Assembly: GCA_019247235.1 (NCBI GenBank)
Contig: JAFAPG010000127.1
Coordinates: 1 to 7,986, forward strand
Reading direction: 5' to 3'
DNA length: 7,986 nucleotides
Source of the DNA: Acidobacteriota bacterium
GTDB taxonomy: Bacteria; Acidobacteriota; Terriglobia; Terriglobales; Acidobacteriaceae
Both the position numbers and the translations under genes were made by a program. The notes beneath the pieces were generated by a model. It had not been told where the DNA came from. It made no database searches and saw nothing but the letters and a program-made list of their open reading frames with translations. Below are positions 1 to 6,658 of the stretch, in pieces; the first letter of the stretch is position 1, and every line of letters starts with the position of its first letter.

Positions 1-18
1 CGATCAACCCGAGGCACG

Positions 19-237
19 TTATTTCAAGGCGACGCCGTAGAGATAGTCGTACGTATTGCTAGGGTTAAGCGGCAGAGCCGTACGGAAAGAAGAAAAGAGA
101 ACCGCACGGTTCAGGAAACTGACGAATACATCTTGTTGTGACTGCCCAGTGCTGATGCGGAAGGTAAACAATCCGTAGCACGGATCGGTGAGCTCGCCCT
201 GGCTTGCGTAAAGATACGGTACGTCGGCAACCGGCAT
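19..237 (-). CDS. Hypothetical open frame, possibly the 3' remnant of a decayed gene
   Basis: 72 codons from ATG 237 to TAA. The composition is protein-like, with alternating polar and hydrophobic segments (FTFRIST, DVFVSFLNRAVLF, TYDYLYGVALK). The frame stays open upstream of the ATG as far as a TGA at 282-280, adding 14 more codons that also read like protein. No SD precedes the ATG, so that start is doubtful, and the stretch looks more like the end of a longer gene interrupted by a stop. No signal peptide, metal motif or recognised domain is seen. A stand-alone gene, a pseudogene and chance are all possible. Confidence 0.28.
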   Translation of the reverse strand: MPVADVPYLYASQGELTDPCYGLFTFRISTGQSQQDVFVSFLNRAVLFSSFRTALPLNPSNTYDYLYGVALK

Positions 238-399
238 GAGTGTGCCGGCGAGGACAGTGTTGCCTTGAACTCTGCACCGTCAGGATTTACGGAGCGGCCA
301 GTCGGGATTGACGGAAGACAAGTGCTTCACTGCACAAATACCGAGATCAGGAGGAATTTGCTGGATTTGGCGCGATGGCACTGTAGCGGTGCGGAGCCC
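238..399. other. Gap without a supported gene
   Basis: This holds no convincing start, RNA gene or terminator. The minus-strand frame of the flanking genes is open here from 399 to a TGA at 282-280 and then on into the 237-19 frame, giving a protein-like stretch that includes PDLGICAVKH and NPDWPLRKS. It may be the degraded upstream part of the 19-237 segment. Confidence 0.3.
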
Positions 400-633
400 C
401 TAATCTAGGCCCAGAGGTCGTTTGTTTTCGATGTCCTTCTCTCTGATCGGATGGTATTTATTACGCAGGTAGAGAATTCCTGCCACCAGGATGCCGATTG
501 CCACGCTAATTAGGAAGAAAACTCGATAGGCGGGAAAGGCGATCAATACGACCAGCACGATCGACGCCGCAATTAACAGGCCGGTTGTGCCTTTTACGTG
601 AACGGTAAGCCGCGGCAGCATACGCCAACTCAT
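400..633 (-). CDS. Small two-helix membrane protein, function unknown
   Basis: 77 residues, ATG start, TAG stop. A basic N-terminus (two Arg, one Lys and a His before residue 15) is followed by two hydrophobic segments at about 17-34 and 38-56, joined by a tight turn at PAYR. The polar, charged C-terminus ends in ENKRPLGLD. By the positive-inside rule both ends are probably cytoplasmic. The sequence has the balanced composition of a real protein, and it lies 83 bases after the lon stop on the same strand, so it could be a tail gene of the cluster. The SD is weak, and a palindrome overlaps the region where one should be. I do not recognise a family. An ATG at codon 5 is an alternative start. 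Being membrane-bound, it is not an obvious protease subunit. Confidence 0.6.
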   Translation of the reverse strand: MSWRMLPRLTVHVKGTTGLLIAASIVLVVLIAFPAYRVFFLISVAIGILVAGILYLRNKYHPIREKDIENKRPLGLD

Positions 634-634
634 T

Positions 635-649
635 GTATTCTTCGAATAC
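635..649 (-). repeat. Palindrome just before the small membrane-protein ATG
   Basis: GTATTC and GAATAC with a 3-base centre end one base before the ATG at 633-631. In RNA this is a short, AU-rich hairpin at the start site, where no strong SD is visible. It may be chance, an operator, or a modest brake on translation. Confidence 0.3.
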
Positions 650-716
650 GTGGTTGTGTAGGCGGTGAGGCAGGCGGAGAAGTTCGAGGCGCTCTAGGAG
701 ACTAAAGGTTTGGGCG

Positions 717-3131
717 CTACTGACGCGCCGAGGGACCTGCGGCCGGGCTACCCAGCGGAGGAGCCAGGGGTTGGGTGGCATCGCCCGAAAGTTCGACCAC
801 TGGCAGAGCCTGTTCCAGTCCGATCGCCAGCACTTGGTCCATGGTCTCTACGAAGTGCAGCTTCATGGCATTGCGCAGGTTCTCCGGGACTTCGGCTAGA
901 TCCTTCTCGTTGTCTTTGGGCAGGATAATTTCAAACAATCCAGCACGATGGGCGGCCAGCAGCTTTTCTTTTAGTCCGCCGATGGGCAGAACCTTGCCAC
1001 GCAGTGTGATTTCTCCAGTCATGGCCACGTCCCGGCGCACCGCAACCTTGCTGAGAGCGCTCGCGATCGCGGTTGCGATAGTGATGCCCGCCGAGGGGCC
1101 GTCTTTCGGAATGGCACCTTCGGGCACGTGTACATGGATGTCAAAATTGCGATAAAAATCACGGGTAAGACCGAGCCGTTGGGCGCGCGAACGAATGTAG
1201 GACATGGCAGCATGCGCCGACTCCTGCATTACATCGCCCAGTTTTCCCGTCAATGTCAACTTGCCCTTGCCATCTACCACGGTGGCTTCGGTACTAAGAA
1301 TTGAGCCGCCGACTTCGGTCCAAGCGAGTCCAGTGACCAGCCCGATTTCGCTCTTCTCGTGAGCCAGGGTGTCGCGGAATTTGATCACACCTAAGAAATC
1401 GTTGACGTTTTCCGAGGTTGCCGTGACGTTGTAGGACTGGCCTTCTTTGACCACCTTGCGGGCGATTTTGCGGCAAACGTTGCCAATCTCGCGTTCCAGA
1501 TTCCGCACCCCGGCCTCCCGGGTGTAGTGACGAATCAACGTGATCACCGCCTCGTCGGTAAACTTGACATTTTTCTCATTCAACCCGGCCTGTTCCATCT
1601 GTTTTTTCACCAGGAATTGTTTAGCGATCTCCACCTTCTCAGGCTCGGTGTATCCGTGCAAGCGTAGCACTTCCATGCGGTCCTGCAGGGCGGGAGGAAT
1701 GGTATGCAGAACGTTGGCTGTAGCCACGAAGAAGACCTGCGACAGATCGTATTCAACATCGAGGTAATGATCGACGAACATGTAATTGTGCTCGGGATCA
1801 AGGACCTCGAGCAATGCGGCGGACGGATCTCCCCGAAAATCCATTGACATCTTGTCTACTTCATCCAACATGAATACCGGGTTTTTGGTGCCCGCCTTCT
1901 TCATCATCTGAATGATCTGGCCGGGTAGGGCGCCGATGTAGGTGCGGCGGTGACCGCGGATCTCGGCCTCGTCGCGCACCCCCCCAAGGGACATGCGGAC
2001 GAATTTGCGTCCTGTGGCCTTAGCGATGGACATGCCGAGCGAGGTTTTGCCTACTCCGGGAGGCCCCACGAAGCAGAGAATCGAACCCTTGGGGTTTTTG
2101 ACCAGTTGGCGAACCGCGAGAAATTCAAGGATGCGTTCTTTGATCTTCTCTAGACCATAGTGATCTTCGTTGAGCACCTTTTCCGCGCGGGAGATGTTGC
2201 GGATCTCTTTCGAGCGCTTCTTCCAGGGAACTGCCAGTAGCCAGTCCAGATAATTGCGGGAGACGGTCGACTCGGCCGACATCGGGGGCATGGCCTCGAG
2301 CTTCTTCAGCTCTTGAATGGCTTTATCGCGCACCTCTTTTGGCATGCCAGCGGCTTCGATTTTCTTCTTCAGCTCGTCAAATTCGCTCTTCTCTCCTCGG
2401 CCGAGCTCCTTCTGAATGGCTTTGATCTTTTCGTTCAGATAGTACTCTTTTTGCGCCCGCTCCATTTGCCGCTTAACCCGCGACTGAATCGTGCGGTCCA
2501 TGTTGAGCTTCTCGATCTCGATATCCAACACGTCGGCGATGCGAGTGAGCCGCTCCGCCGGGTCGAAGATCTCAAGCAATTCCTGCTTTTCTTCAATCGA
2601 AAGCTGCAGGTTGGCGGCAATGGTATCGGTCAGCTTGGCCGGATCTTCCATGCGCACAGCCGCGATCATGGTCTCGTAATTGAGCGACTGACAAAGCTTC
2701 ACATACTGTTCAAACAGGGACGTGACCCGCTGCATCGATTGTTCAACATGGGCATTGGTCTCCACTGCGTAGCGAGCCAGCCGGACCGTGGCCTGCATAT
2801 ACCCTTCGCCATCGCTGATCTGCAAGACTTTGCCGCGCTCAATGCCTTCCACCAGAACCTTGATATTGCCATCAGGCAGCTTAAGACTCTGCACGATGTT
2901 GACCACGGTGCCGACCTGATAGATTTCACTGGCCTTCGGCTCATCCACGCTGGCATCGTGCTGCGTGGCGAGGAAGATCTTCTTGTCGGAGGCCAGCGCC
3001 TCTTCGAGAGCGCGTACACTGGACTCTCGCCCCACGACGAATGGAGTCATCATGTAGGGGAAGATCACCACGTCCCGAATAGGCATCATGGGTAATTTTC
3101 TGGTCTCGAATTTTTCCTTGGCTGTGGTCAC
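717..3131 (-). CDS. lon: Lon, ATP-dependent AAA+ serine protease
   Basis: 804 residues from the preferred GTG (810 if TTG 3149 is used). Lon is a soluble homohexamer that unfolds and degrades damaged and regulatory proteins. In order: the N-terminal substrate-binding domain, starting at LPMMPIRDVVIFP near residue 13; a coiled helical region (about 190-300); Walker A GPPGVGKT (356-363); pore loop YIGALPG (398-404); Walker B VFMLDEVDK (419-427); sensor 2 in GVRNLER near Arg543; and the protease domain with catalytic Ser680 in PKDGPSAG and Lys723 in GGLKEKLL. The set is complete, so the enzyme should be active. The last about 20 residues form a Pro/Ala-rich tail after the conserved domain, likely flexible. 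It is the last of the four proteostasis genes, 80 bases after clpX, with two inverted repeats in between. Confidence 0.97.
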   Translation of the reverse strand: MTTAKEKFETRKLPMMPIRDVVIFPYMMTPFVVGRESSVRALEEALASDKKIFLATQHDASVDEPKASEIYQVGTVVNIVQSLKLPDGNIKVLVEGIERGKVLQISDGEGYMQATVRLARYAVETNAHVEQSMQRVTSLFEQYVKLCQSLNYETMIAAVRMEDPAKLTDTIAANLQLSIEEKQELLEIFDPAERLTRIADVLDIEIEKLNMDRTIQSRVKRQMERAQKEYYLNEKIKAIQKELGRGEKSEFDELKKKIEAAGMPKEVRDKAIQELKKLEAMPPMSAESTVSRNYLDWLLAVPWKKRSKEIRNISRAEKVLNEDHYGLEKIKERILEFLAVRQLVKNPKGSILCFVGPPGVGKTSLGMSIAKATGRKFVRMSLGGVRDEAEIRGHRRTYIGALPGQIIQMMKKAGTKNPVFMLDEVDKMSMDFRGDPSAALLEVLDPEHNYMFVDHYLDVEYDLSQVFFVATANVLHTIPPALQDRMEVLRLHGYTEPEKVEIAKQFLVKKQMEQAGLNEKNVKFTDEAVITLIRHYTREAGVRNLEREIGNVCRKIARKVVKEGQSYNVTATSENVNDFLGVIKFRDTLAHEKSEIGLVTGLAWTEVGGSILSTEATVVDGKGKLTLTGKLGDVMQESAHAAMSYIRSRAQRLGLTRDFYRNFDIHVHVPEGAIPKDGPSAGITIATAIASALSKVAVRRDVAMTGEITLRGKVLPIGGLKEKLLAAHRAGLFEIILPKDNEKDLAEVPENLRNAMKLHFVETMDQVLAIGLEQALPVVELSGDATQPLAPPLGSPAAGPSARQ

Positions 3132-3136
3132 GAATG

Positions 3137-3141
3137 CTCCC
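3137..3141 (-). promoter_or_regulatory. Shine-Dalgarno deciding the lon GTG start
   Basis: GGGAG on the minus strand lies 5 bases before GTG 3131-3129. The longer alternative, TTG at 3149-3147, has no SD at useful spacing: GAGAAG touches it directly. The GTG start also puts the catalytic Ser at 680 and Lys at 723, one residue from their E. coli positions of 679 and 722. Confidence 0.65.
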
Positions 3142-3166
3142 GAAAACAACTTCTCAGTTCAGACCT

Positions 3167-3185
3167 CTAAGCGGACGGGGCTTAG
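3167..3185 (-). repeat. Inverted repeat in the clpX-lon gap
   Basis: CTAAGC (3167-3172) and GCTTAG (3180-3185) are perfect 6-base arms around a 7-base G/C-rich spacer. In the lon leader RNA this would make a compact hairpin ending about 35 bases before the GTG start. No U-tract follows, so a terminator is unlikely. Confidence 0.35.
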
Positions 3186-3197
3186 GCCTGGCTGGGT

Positions 3198-3211
3198 GCA
3201 AACCAGTTTGC
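3198..3211 (-). repeat. 14-base palindrome just after the clpX stop
   Basis: GCAAAC and GTTTGC, perfect 6-base arms with a 2-base centre, lie immediately after the clpX TAG. The 2-base centre is too short for a good RNA loop and looks more like a dimeric protein-binding site, though no known operator is recognised. It lies about 65 bases upstream of the lon start. Confidence 0.35.
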
Positions 3212-4489
3212 CTATCCGGCCTTCTCCATCATAGTAAGCGAAACATTACGTTTTTCAACCATTTCCCGGGTGACCTCAAATTCCTTCACCTTCTTTTGGC
3301 TGGGCAGGTGGTACATGAGGTCGAGCATCAGTTCTTCTAGAATCATCCTGAGGCCGCGCGCCCCCACCTTGCGCACCATGGCCTGCCGGGAGATGGCCCG
3401 AAGAGCATCATCGCTAAACTTGAGGCGAACGTTCTCGAATTCGAAGAGGCGTTGATACTGCTTGACGATCGCGTTCTTAGGACGAGTGAGGATTTCGATC
3501 AGCGTGGTTTCATCCAGATCTTCAAGTACACCCACGACCGGTAAACGACCGACAAACTCGGGAATCAAGCCGAATTTGATCAGGTCCTCAGGTTGGACTT
3601 CGCTGAGCAGTTCAAAATTGCGCTTCCGTTCGGCGGCCACATCCGGCTGCGGCTGCTCTTCTTCCGCGCGGAAACCTAAGGCTTTGCGGCCGGCACGCCG
3701 ACCAATAATTTTGTCCAAACCGACGAAGGCGCCCCCGCAAATGAACAGAATGTTGGTGGTGTCGACGGGAGTGAATTCCTGATGAGGATGCTTGCGTCCG
3801 CCCTGCGGTGGTACATTGGCGATGGTGCCTTCGAGAATCTTCAACAAGGCCTGCTGCACCCCCTCCCCCGAAACATCTCGCGTAATGGAAGGGTTTTCAT
3901 CCTTGCGGCCAATTTTGTCGACTTCATCGATGTAGATAATGCCAGTCTGGGCCCGGCCAACATCACCATCGGCAGCCTGGAGCAGTTTCAAAATGATATT
4001 CTCGACGTCCTCGCCCACATAGCCGGCCTCGGTCAACGTAGTTGCATCCACGATAGCGAAGGGAACATCCAGCATGCGCGCCAAGGTTTGCGCCAACAGG
4101 GTCTTGCCGGTCCCTGTCGGACCGATCAGCATAATGTTGGACTTGGAGAGCTCGATGCCATCGCCTGTCCTCTGGCGATTCATGTGGATCCGCTTATAGT
4201 GGTTGTAGACTGCCACTGCTAGCTTCTTCTTGGTCTGCTCCTGGCCAATGACGTACTCGTCCAAAAAGGTCTTCACCTCTTGCGGCTTAGGGAGCTGATT
4301 GGGGGTACTGGCCGCGGGGGTTGCGGCACGATCATCTTCGAGGATGGAATTGCAGACGGCGACGCATTCGTCGCATATGTAGGCTCGTGGGTAATCGCTG
4401 GGCGAGGAGATTAGCTTGGCGACCGCGTCCTGAGACTTGTGGCAGAACGAGCAGCGAAGAATTTCTTCATTTCCAGTTCTGTTTTTCAC
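3212..4489 (-). CDS. clpX: ClpX, AAA+ unfoldase of the ClpXP protease
   Basis: 425 residues, full length. ClpX recognises tagged or marked proteins, unfolds them with ATP and threads them into ClpP. In order: the zinc-binding domain with Cys13, Cys16, Cys39 and Cys42; Walker A GPTGTGKT (123-130); pore loop GYVGED (156-161); Walker B IIYIDEVDK (184-192); RKH pore loop (232-234); a ClpP-docking loop with LGF at 271-273, where many homologues have IGF; the EFVGRLP arginine-finger region near Arg315; and sensor 2 GARGLR (376-381). The start is GTG with an AAGGAG site. It follows clpP and precedes lon by 80 bases (to the GTG chosen here), so the whole unfoldase and its partner peptidase are encoded together. 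Identification is very secure. Confidence 0.98.
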   Translation of the reverse strand: MKNRTGNEEILRCSFCHKSQDAVAKLISSPSDYPRAYICDECVAVCNSILEDDRAATPAASTPNQLPKPQEVKTFLDEYVIGQEQTKKKLAVAVYNHYKRIHMNRQRTGDGIELSKSNIMLIGPTGTGKTLLAQTLARMLDVPFAIVDATTLTEAGYVGEDVENIILKLLQAADGDVGRAQTGIIYIDEVDKIGRKDENPSITRDVSGEGVQQALLKILEGTIANVPPQGGRKHPHQEFTPVDTTNILFICGGAFVGLDKIIGRRAGRKALGFRAEEEQPQPDVAAERKRNFELLSEVQPEDLIKFGLIPEFVGRLPVVGVLEDLDETTLIEILTRPKNAIVKQYQRLFEFENVRLKFSDDALRAISRQAMVRKVGARGLRMILEELMLDLMYHLPSQKKVKEFEVTREMVEKRNVSLTMMEKAG

Positions 4490-4495
4490 TCGGCA

Positions 4496-4501
4496 CTCCT
4501 T
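4496..4501 (-). promoter_or_regulatory. Strong Shine-Dalgarno deciding the clpX GTG start
   Basis: AAGGAG on the minus strand lies 6 bases before the GTG at 4489-4487. An in-frame TAG sits five codons upstream of that GTG (4504-4502). The GTG also comes before the zinc-binding domain expected at the N-terminus, so this start is well supported. Confidence 0.8.
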
Positions 4502-4562
4502 CTAGACTCCCGGCCGCCCTGTTGCCTACGGTTGTTTCCGGCCAGCCAAATCTTAGCGCCGA

Positions 4563-4592
4563 GCCCTCCGAAACGCTGGTCTACGGAAGGGC
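4563..4592 (-). other. Hairpin with one bulge in the clpP-clpX gap
   Basis: In the 114-base gap after the clpP stop, the arms CGGAAGGGC (4584-4592, plus strand) and GCCCTCCG (4563-4570) can pair as 8 base pairs with one bulged base and a 13-base loop. No U-tract follows on the transcript, so it is unlikely to be a strong terminator. It could mark RNA processing or set relative clpP and clpX levels. Nothing else is clear in this gap besides the clpX SD site. Confidence 0.3.
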
Positions 4593-4603
4593 GATCATAC
4601 AAC

Positions 4604-5212
4604 TTATCGAGTCTTGTAGATGATATCGTCAATGATTCCGTATTCCTTCGCCTGCTGCGCGTTCATAATGAAATCGCGTTCAACGTCCTTTTCCACCTTA
4701 TCCAGCTTTTGGCCGCTGTGCTTGGCCAGCAACTGATTGGTTATCTCCCGCATGCGCAGAATCTCGCGCGCATGGATGTCAATGTCGGTTGCCTGTCCGG
4801 ACAGCCCTCCCATCGAGGGCTGGTGAATCAGAATTCTTGAATTGGGCAGCGCCAACCGCTTCTTTTGCTCCCCGGCAGAGAGCAACAGAGCTGCCATGCT
4901 CGCTGCCTGCCCGATACATATTGTAGTCACATCGTTCTTGACATACTGCATGGTGTCGTAAATTGCCATACCGGCGGTAATCGACCCCCCAGGATAATTT
5001 ATATAGAGCTGGATGTCTTTTTCTGGGTCTTCCTGCGCGAGGAACAGCATCTGCGCGATTACCAAATTGGCAATATTGTCATCGATCGGCGTACCGATAA
5101 AGATAATGTTGTCCCGCAATAGACGGGAGTAGATGTCATAAGCCCGCTCTCCCCGCCCAGTCTGTTCGATGACCATGGGCACCAGCATCATGCGCGCGTC
5201 TTTCTCATTCAC
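4604..5212 (-). CDS. clpP: ClpP, ATP-dependent Clp protease proteolytic subunit
   Basis: 202 residues, normal for ClpP, the serine peptidase that forms a double-heptamer barrel and degrades polypeptides fed by ClpX. The catalytic triad is visible: Ser105 in GQAASMA, His130 in ILIHQPS and Asp180 in ERDF. The handle region SMGGLSGQATDI has one more residue than the E. coli form between His130 and GQAT. The N-terminus VPMVIEQTGRGERAYDIYSRLL is typical of the mature processed enzyme, preceded here by about 9 residues that may be a propeptide. The start is GTG at 5212: an in-frame TGA lies two codons upstream and AGGAG is 8 bases upstream. ATGs at codons 8 and 9 are alternatives with weaker SD context. 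It sits between tig (58 bases) and clpX (114 bases). Confidence 0.98.
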   Translation of the reverse strand: MNEKDARMMLVPMVIEQTGRGERAYDIYSRLLRDNIIFIGTPIDDNIANLVIAQMLFLAQEDPEKDIQLYINYPGGSITAGMAIYDTMQYVKNDVTTICIGQAASMAALLLSAGEQKKRLALPNSRILIHQPSMGGLSGQATDIDIHAREILRMREITNQLLAKHSGQKLDKVEKDVERDFIMNAQQAKEYGIIDDIIYKTR

Positions 5213-5220
5213 TTCTCACA

Positions 5221-5241
5221 CTCCTGCCCGGAGGAGCCGGG
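5221..5241 (-). promoter_or_regulatory. clpP leader: SD with competing hairpins
   Basis: The clpP Shine-Dalgarno AGGAG (5225-5221) lies 8 bases before the GTG start. Just upstream is CTCCT (5236-5232), which can pair with it across a 6-base loop and hide it. The same CTCCT is the loop of another perfect stem, CCCGG (5241-5237) with CCGGG (5231-5227). The two stems cannot form together, so the leader has a possible open and closed state. The pairings are read from the sequence; any regulatory use is inference. Confidence 0.35.
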
Positions 5242-5270
5242 TTTTCTGAAGGGGATTGAAAGCGCTCCGC

Positions 5271-6545
5271 TCACGCGGACAGACGATACAAGAAATCGAG
5301 GGCCTTTTCGCTGCGGATTCTATTCCGGATTCTATCGAGGGCTCCATCCCGTGTCAAACGAGCGCGGATTGCCTCTGGCGTCTGATTTGTCTGCCTGGAC
5401 AGAGCTTCAATCTCGCGATCGATTTCCTCGTCACCGACGGTAATGTTCTCCTCATCAGCGATCTTTTCGAGCAATAAACTGCCCTTTACTTCCTGCACGG
5501 CCTGCTCCCGTTGCCCGGTCCGCAAGCGTCCCAAATCTAACTTCTTCATGTCTTCCGACCTCATGCCTTGGGAGACTAAGGCGCGCAGCCCGCGTTCCAA
5601 GCGAAGGTCAATCTGCCTCTCTACCAGAATCTCGGGAACGGAAAAGTCGTTGCGCCGAATCAGTTCCGCCAGCAGCTTGTCCTTGGCCTCTCGCTCGGCG
5701 GCTCGGCGACGATCCTGTTCGATGCCCTGGCGCAAGGTCTCGCGCACTTCGGTGAGGGTGGAAAATTTGCCCAGCTCTTTGGCCAAGTCGTCATTCAGCT
5801 CTGGCAGGCTCTTTTGCTTAATCGCATTCACTTTCATCTTGTATGCAAAAGTTTTTCCCCGCAGCCGCTGGTCCGAGAAGTCCTCGGGGTAGTGAACCTC
5901 GAAGCTGCGCTCGTCTCCAGGATTCCGGTCGCGCAGGTTCTCGCTAAATTCAGGCATAGTGTTGCTGCCACCCACTTCGACCAGCACTTCATCCATGTGG
6001 ACCGGCTTAGCACCCCGCTCCTCCGGGTGGGGAATGCCATCCAGAGATACCTGAGCATAATCGCCATCGGTAAGCGAACGGCCCTCGACGGCAGAGAAGG
6101 TTGCTTTCTGCTCTCGTAGGGCCTCGAGAGCTTCTTCGACCTCCTCGTCCTGGACGGTGACACCCGGATGCTCCGCGCGCAACTCTCTGTAGCCCTCCAC
6201 CTTAATCTCAGGCATGACATCGAAGCTGGCCTTAAATTGCAGGCCCTCGCCCTGATCGGAGTGCAAATCTGTAACTCGCGGCTGCGAAATGGGAACCAGC
6301 CCGAGACGTTCAGTTTCTTTGCGAAAGTACTTGGGAACCAAGGCATCGATGACGTCGTTACGGATCTCCTGCGCGAACCGCTGACGGATTACCGTAGGCG
6401 GAACATGGCCGCGACGGAACCCAGGAATATGCGCAAGCTTCTGGTACTTCTCTACCAGGACATCGGTCTCGCGCGAAACTTCCTCTGCGGGAACTTCGAT
6501 TGCGATCTCGCGTTTGCTAGCGGCTTCAGTGCTGGTCGCGCTCAC
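5271..6545 (-). CDS. tig: Trigger factor, ribosome-associated chaperone and peptidyl-prolyl isomerase
   Basis: 424 residues, close to the usual 430. Trigger factor docks at the ribosomal exit tunnel and shields nascent chains. The N-terminal ribosome-binding domain (about 1-120) carries the signature loop GFRRGHVP at 42-49; the commoner form has Lys where His47 is. The FKBP-like isomerase domain spans about 155-245, ending in the family hallmark LPELNDDLAKELG (247-259). The rest is the helical C-terminal chaperone domain with many charged helices. The start is GTG at 6545: an in-frame TGA lies two codons upstream, so no longer form is possible, and an SD-like AGGTG is 4 bases upstream. It leads the cluster, 58 bases before clpP, the same order as in many bacteria including E. 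coli. Identification is very secure. Confidence 0.97.
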   Translation of the reverse strand: MSATSTEAASKREIAIEVPAEEVSRETDVLVEKYQKLAHIPGFRRGHVPPTVIRQRFAQEIRNDVIDALVPKYFRKETERLGLVPISQPRVTDLHSDQGEGLQFKASFDVMPEIKVEGYRELRAEHPGVTVQDEEVEEALEALREQKATFSAVEGRSLTDGDYAQVSLDGIPHPEERGAKPVHMDEVLVEVGGSNTMPEFSENLRDRNPGDERSFEVHYPEDFSDQRLRGKTFAYKMKVNAIKQKSLPELNDDLAKELGKFSTLTEVRETLRQGIEQDRRRAAEREAKDKLLAELIRRNDFSVPEILVERQIDLRLERGLRALVSQGMRSEDMKKLDLGRLRTGQREQAVQEVKGSLLLEKIADEENITVGDEEIDREIEALSRQTNQTPEAIRARLTRDGALDRIRNRIRSEKALDFLYRLSA

Positions 6546-6563
6546 GTTTCACCTATCTCACTG

Positions 6564-6593
6564 AGTGTAAAGAGGGGGCAAAGGAAGCGTCAA
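6564..6593 (-). promoter_or_regulatory. Candidate sigma70-type promoter for tig
   Basis: On the minus strand, TTGACG (6593-6588, 5 of 6 matches to the -35 consensus) is followed after 18 bases by TACACT (6569-6564, 4 of 6 to the -10). Transcription would begin near 6557, leaving a short leader that still holds the SD-like AGGTG at 6554-6550 before the GTG. It lies in the largest gap of the cluster and so is the natural place for the tig-clpP-clpX promoter. No CIRCE or other heat-shock operator that I know was seen. This is a pattern match only. Confidence 0.45.
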
Positions 6594-6658
6594 ACCCACT
6601 AGTCCTCGGAACGGAGCCAAACCTGATTACAGGGGCGGGCCAGCTGGCCGCGGGATTT

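Noticed and set aside
280..282. Selenocysteine-type reading of the in-frame TGA
   Set aside because: A weak 6-base-pair stem with one G-U follows, but there is no recognised selenoprotein family and no bacterial SECIS-like structure at the right distance. A decayed frame is simpler.
2313..3095. 260-codon open frame on the plus strand, antisense to lon
   Set aside because: It lies wholly inside lon, which has every conserved motif. Long antisense frames are common opposite GC-rich genes, and its composition mirrors lon codons. No domain is seen.
3782..4222. 146-codon plus-strand open frame opposite clpX
   Set aside because: It is a mirror of the well-supported clpX frame, with no recognisable protein features.
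6559..6567. CACTGAGTG palindrome over the tig -10 region as an operator
   Set aside because: The arms are only 4 bases with a 1-base centre, and they match no known heat-shock operator such as CIRCE or HAIR. Chance is likely.
6638..6649. GGCCAGCTGGCC as an intrinsic terminator after the VWA gene
   Set aside because: It has no loop and no U-tract on the transcript side, and GC-rich 12-base palindromes arise readily by chance in such DNA.
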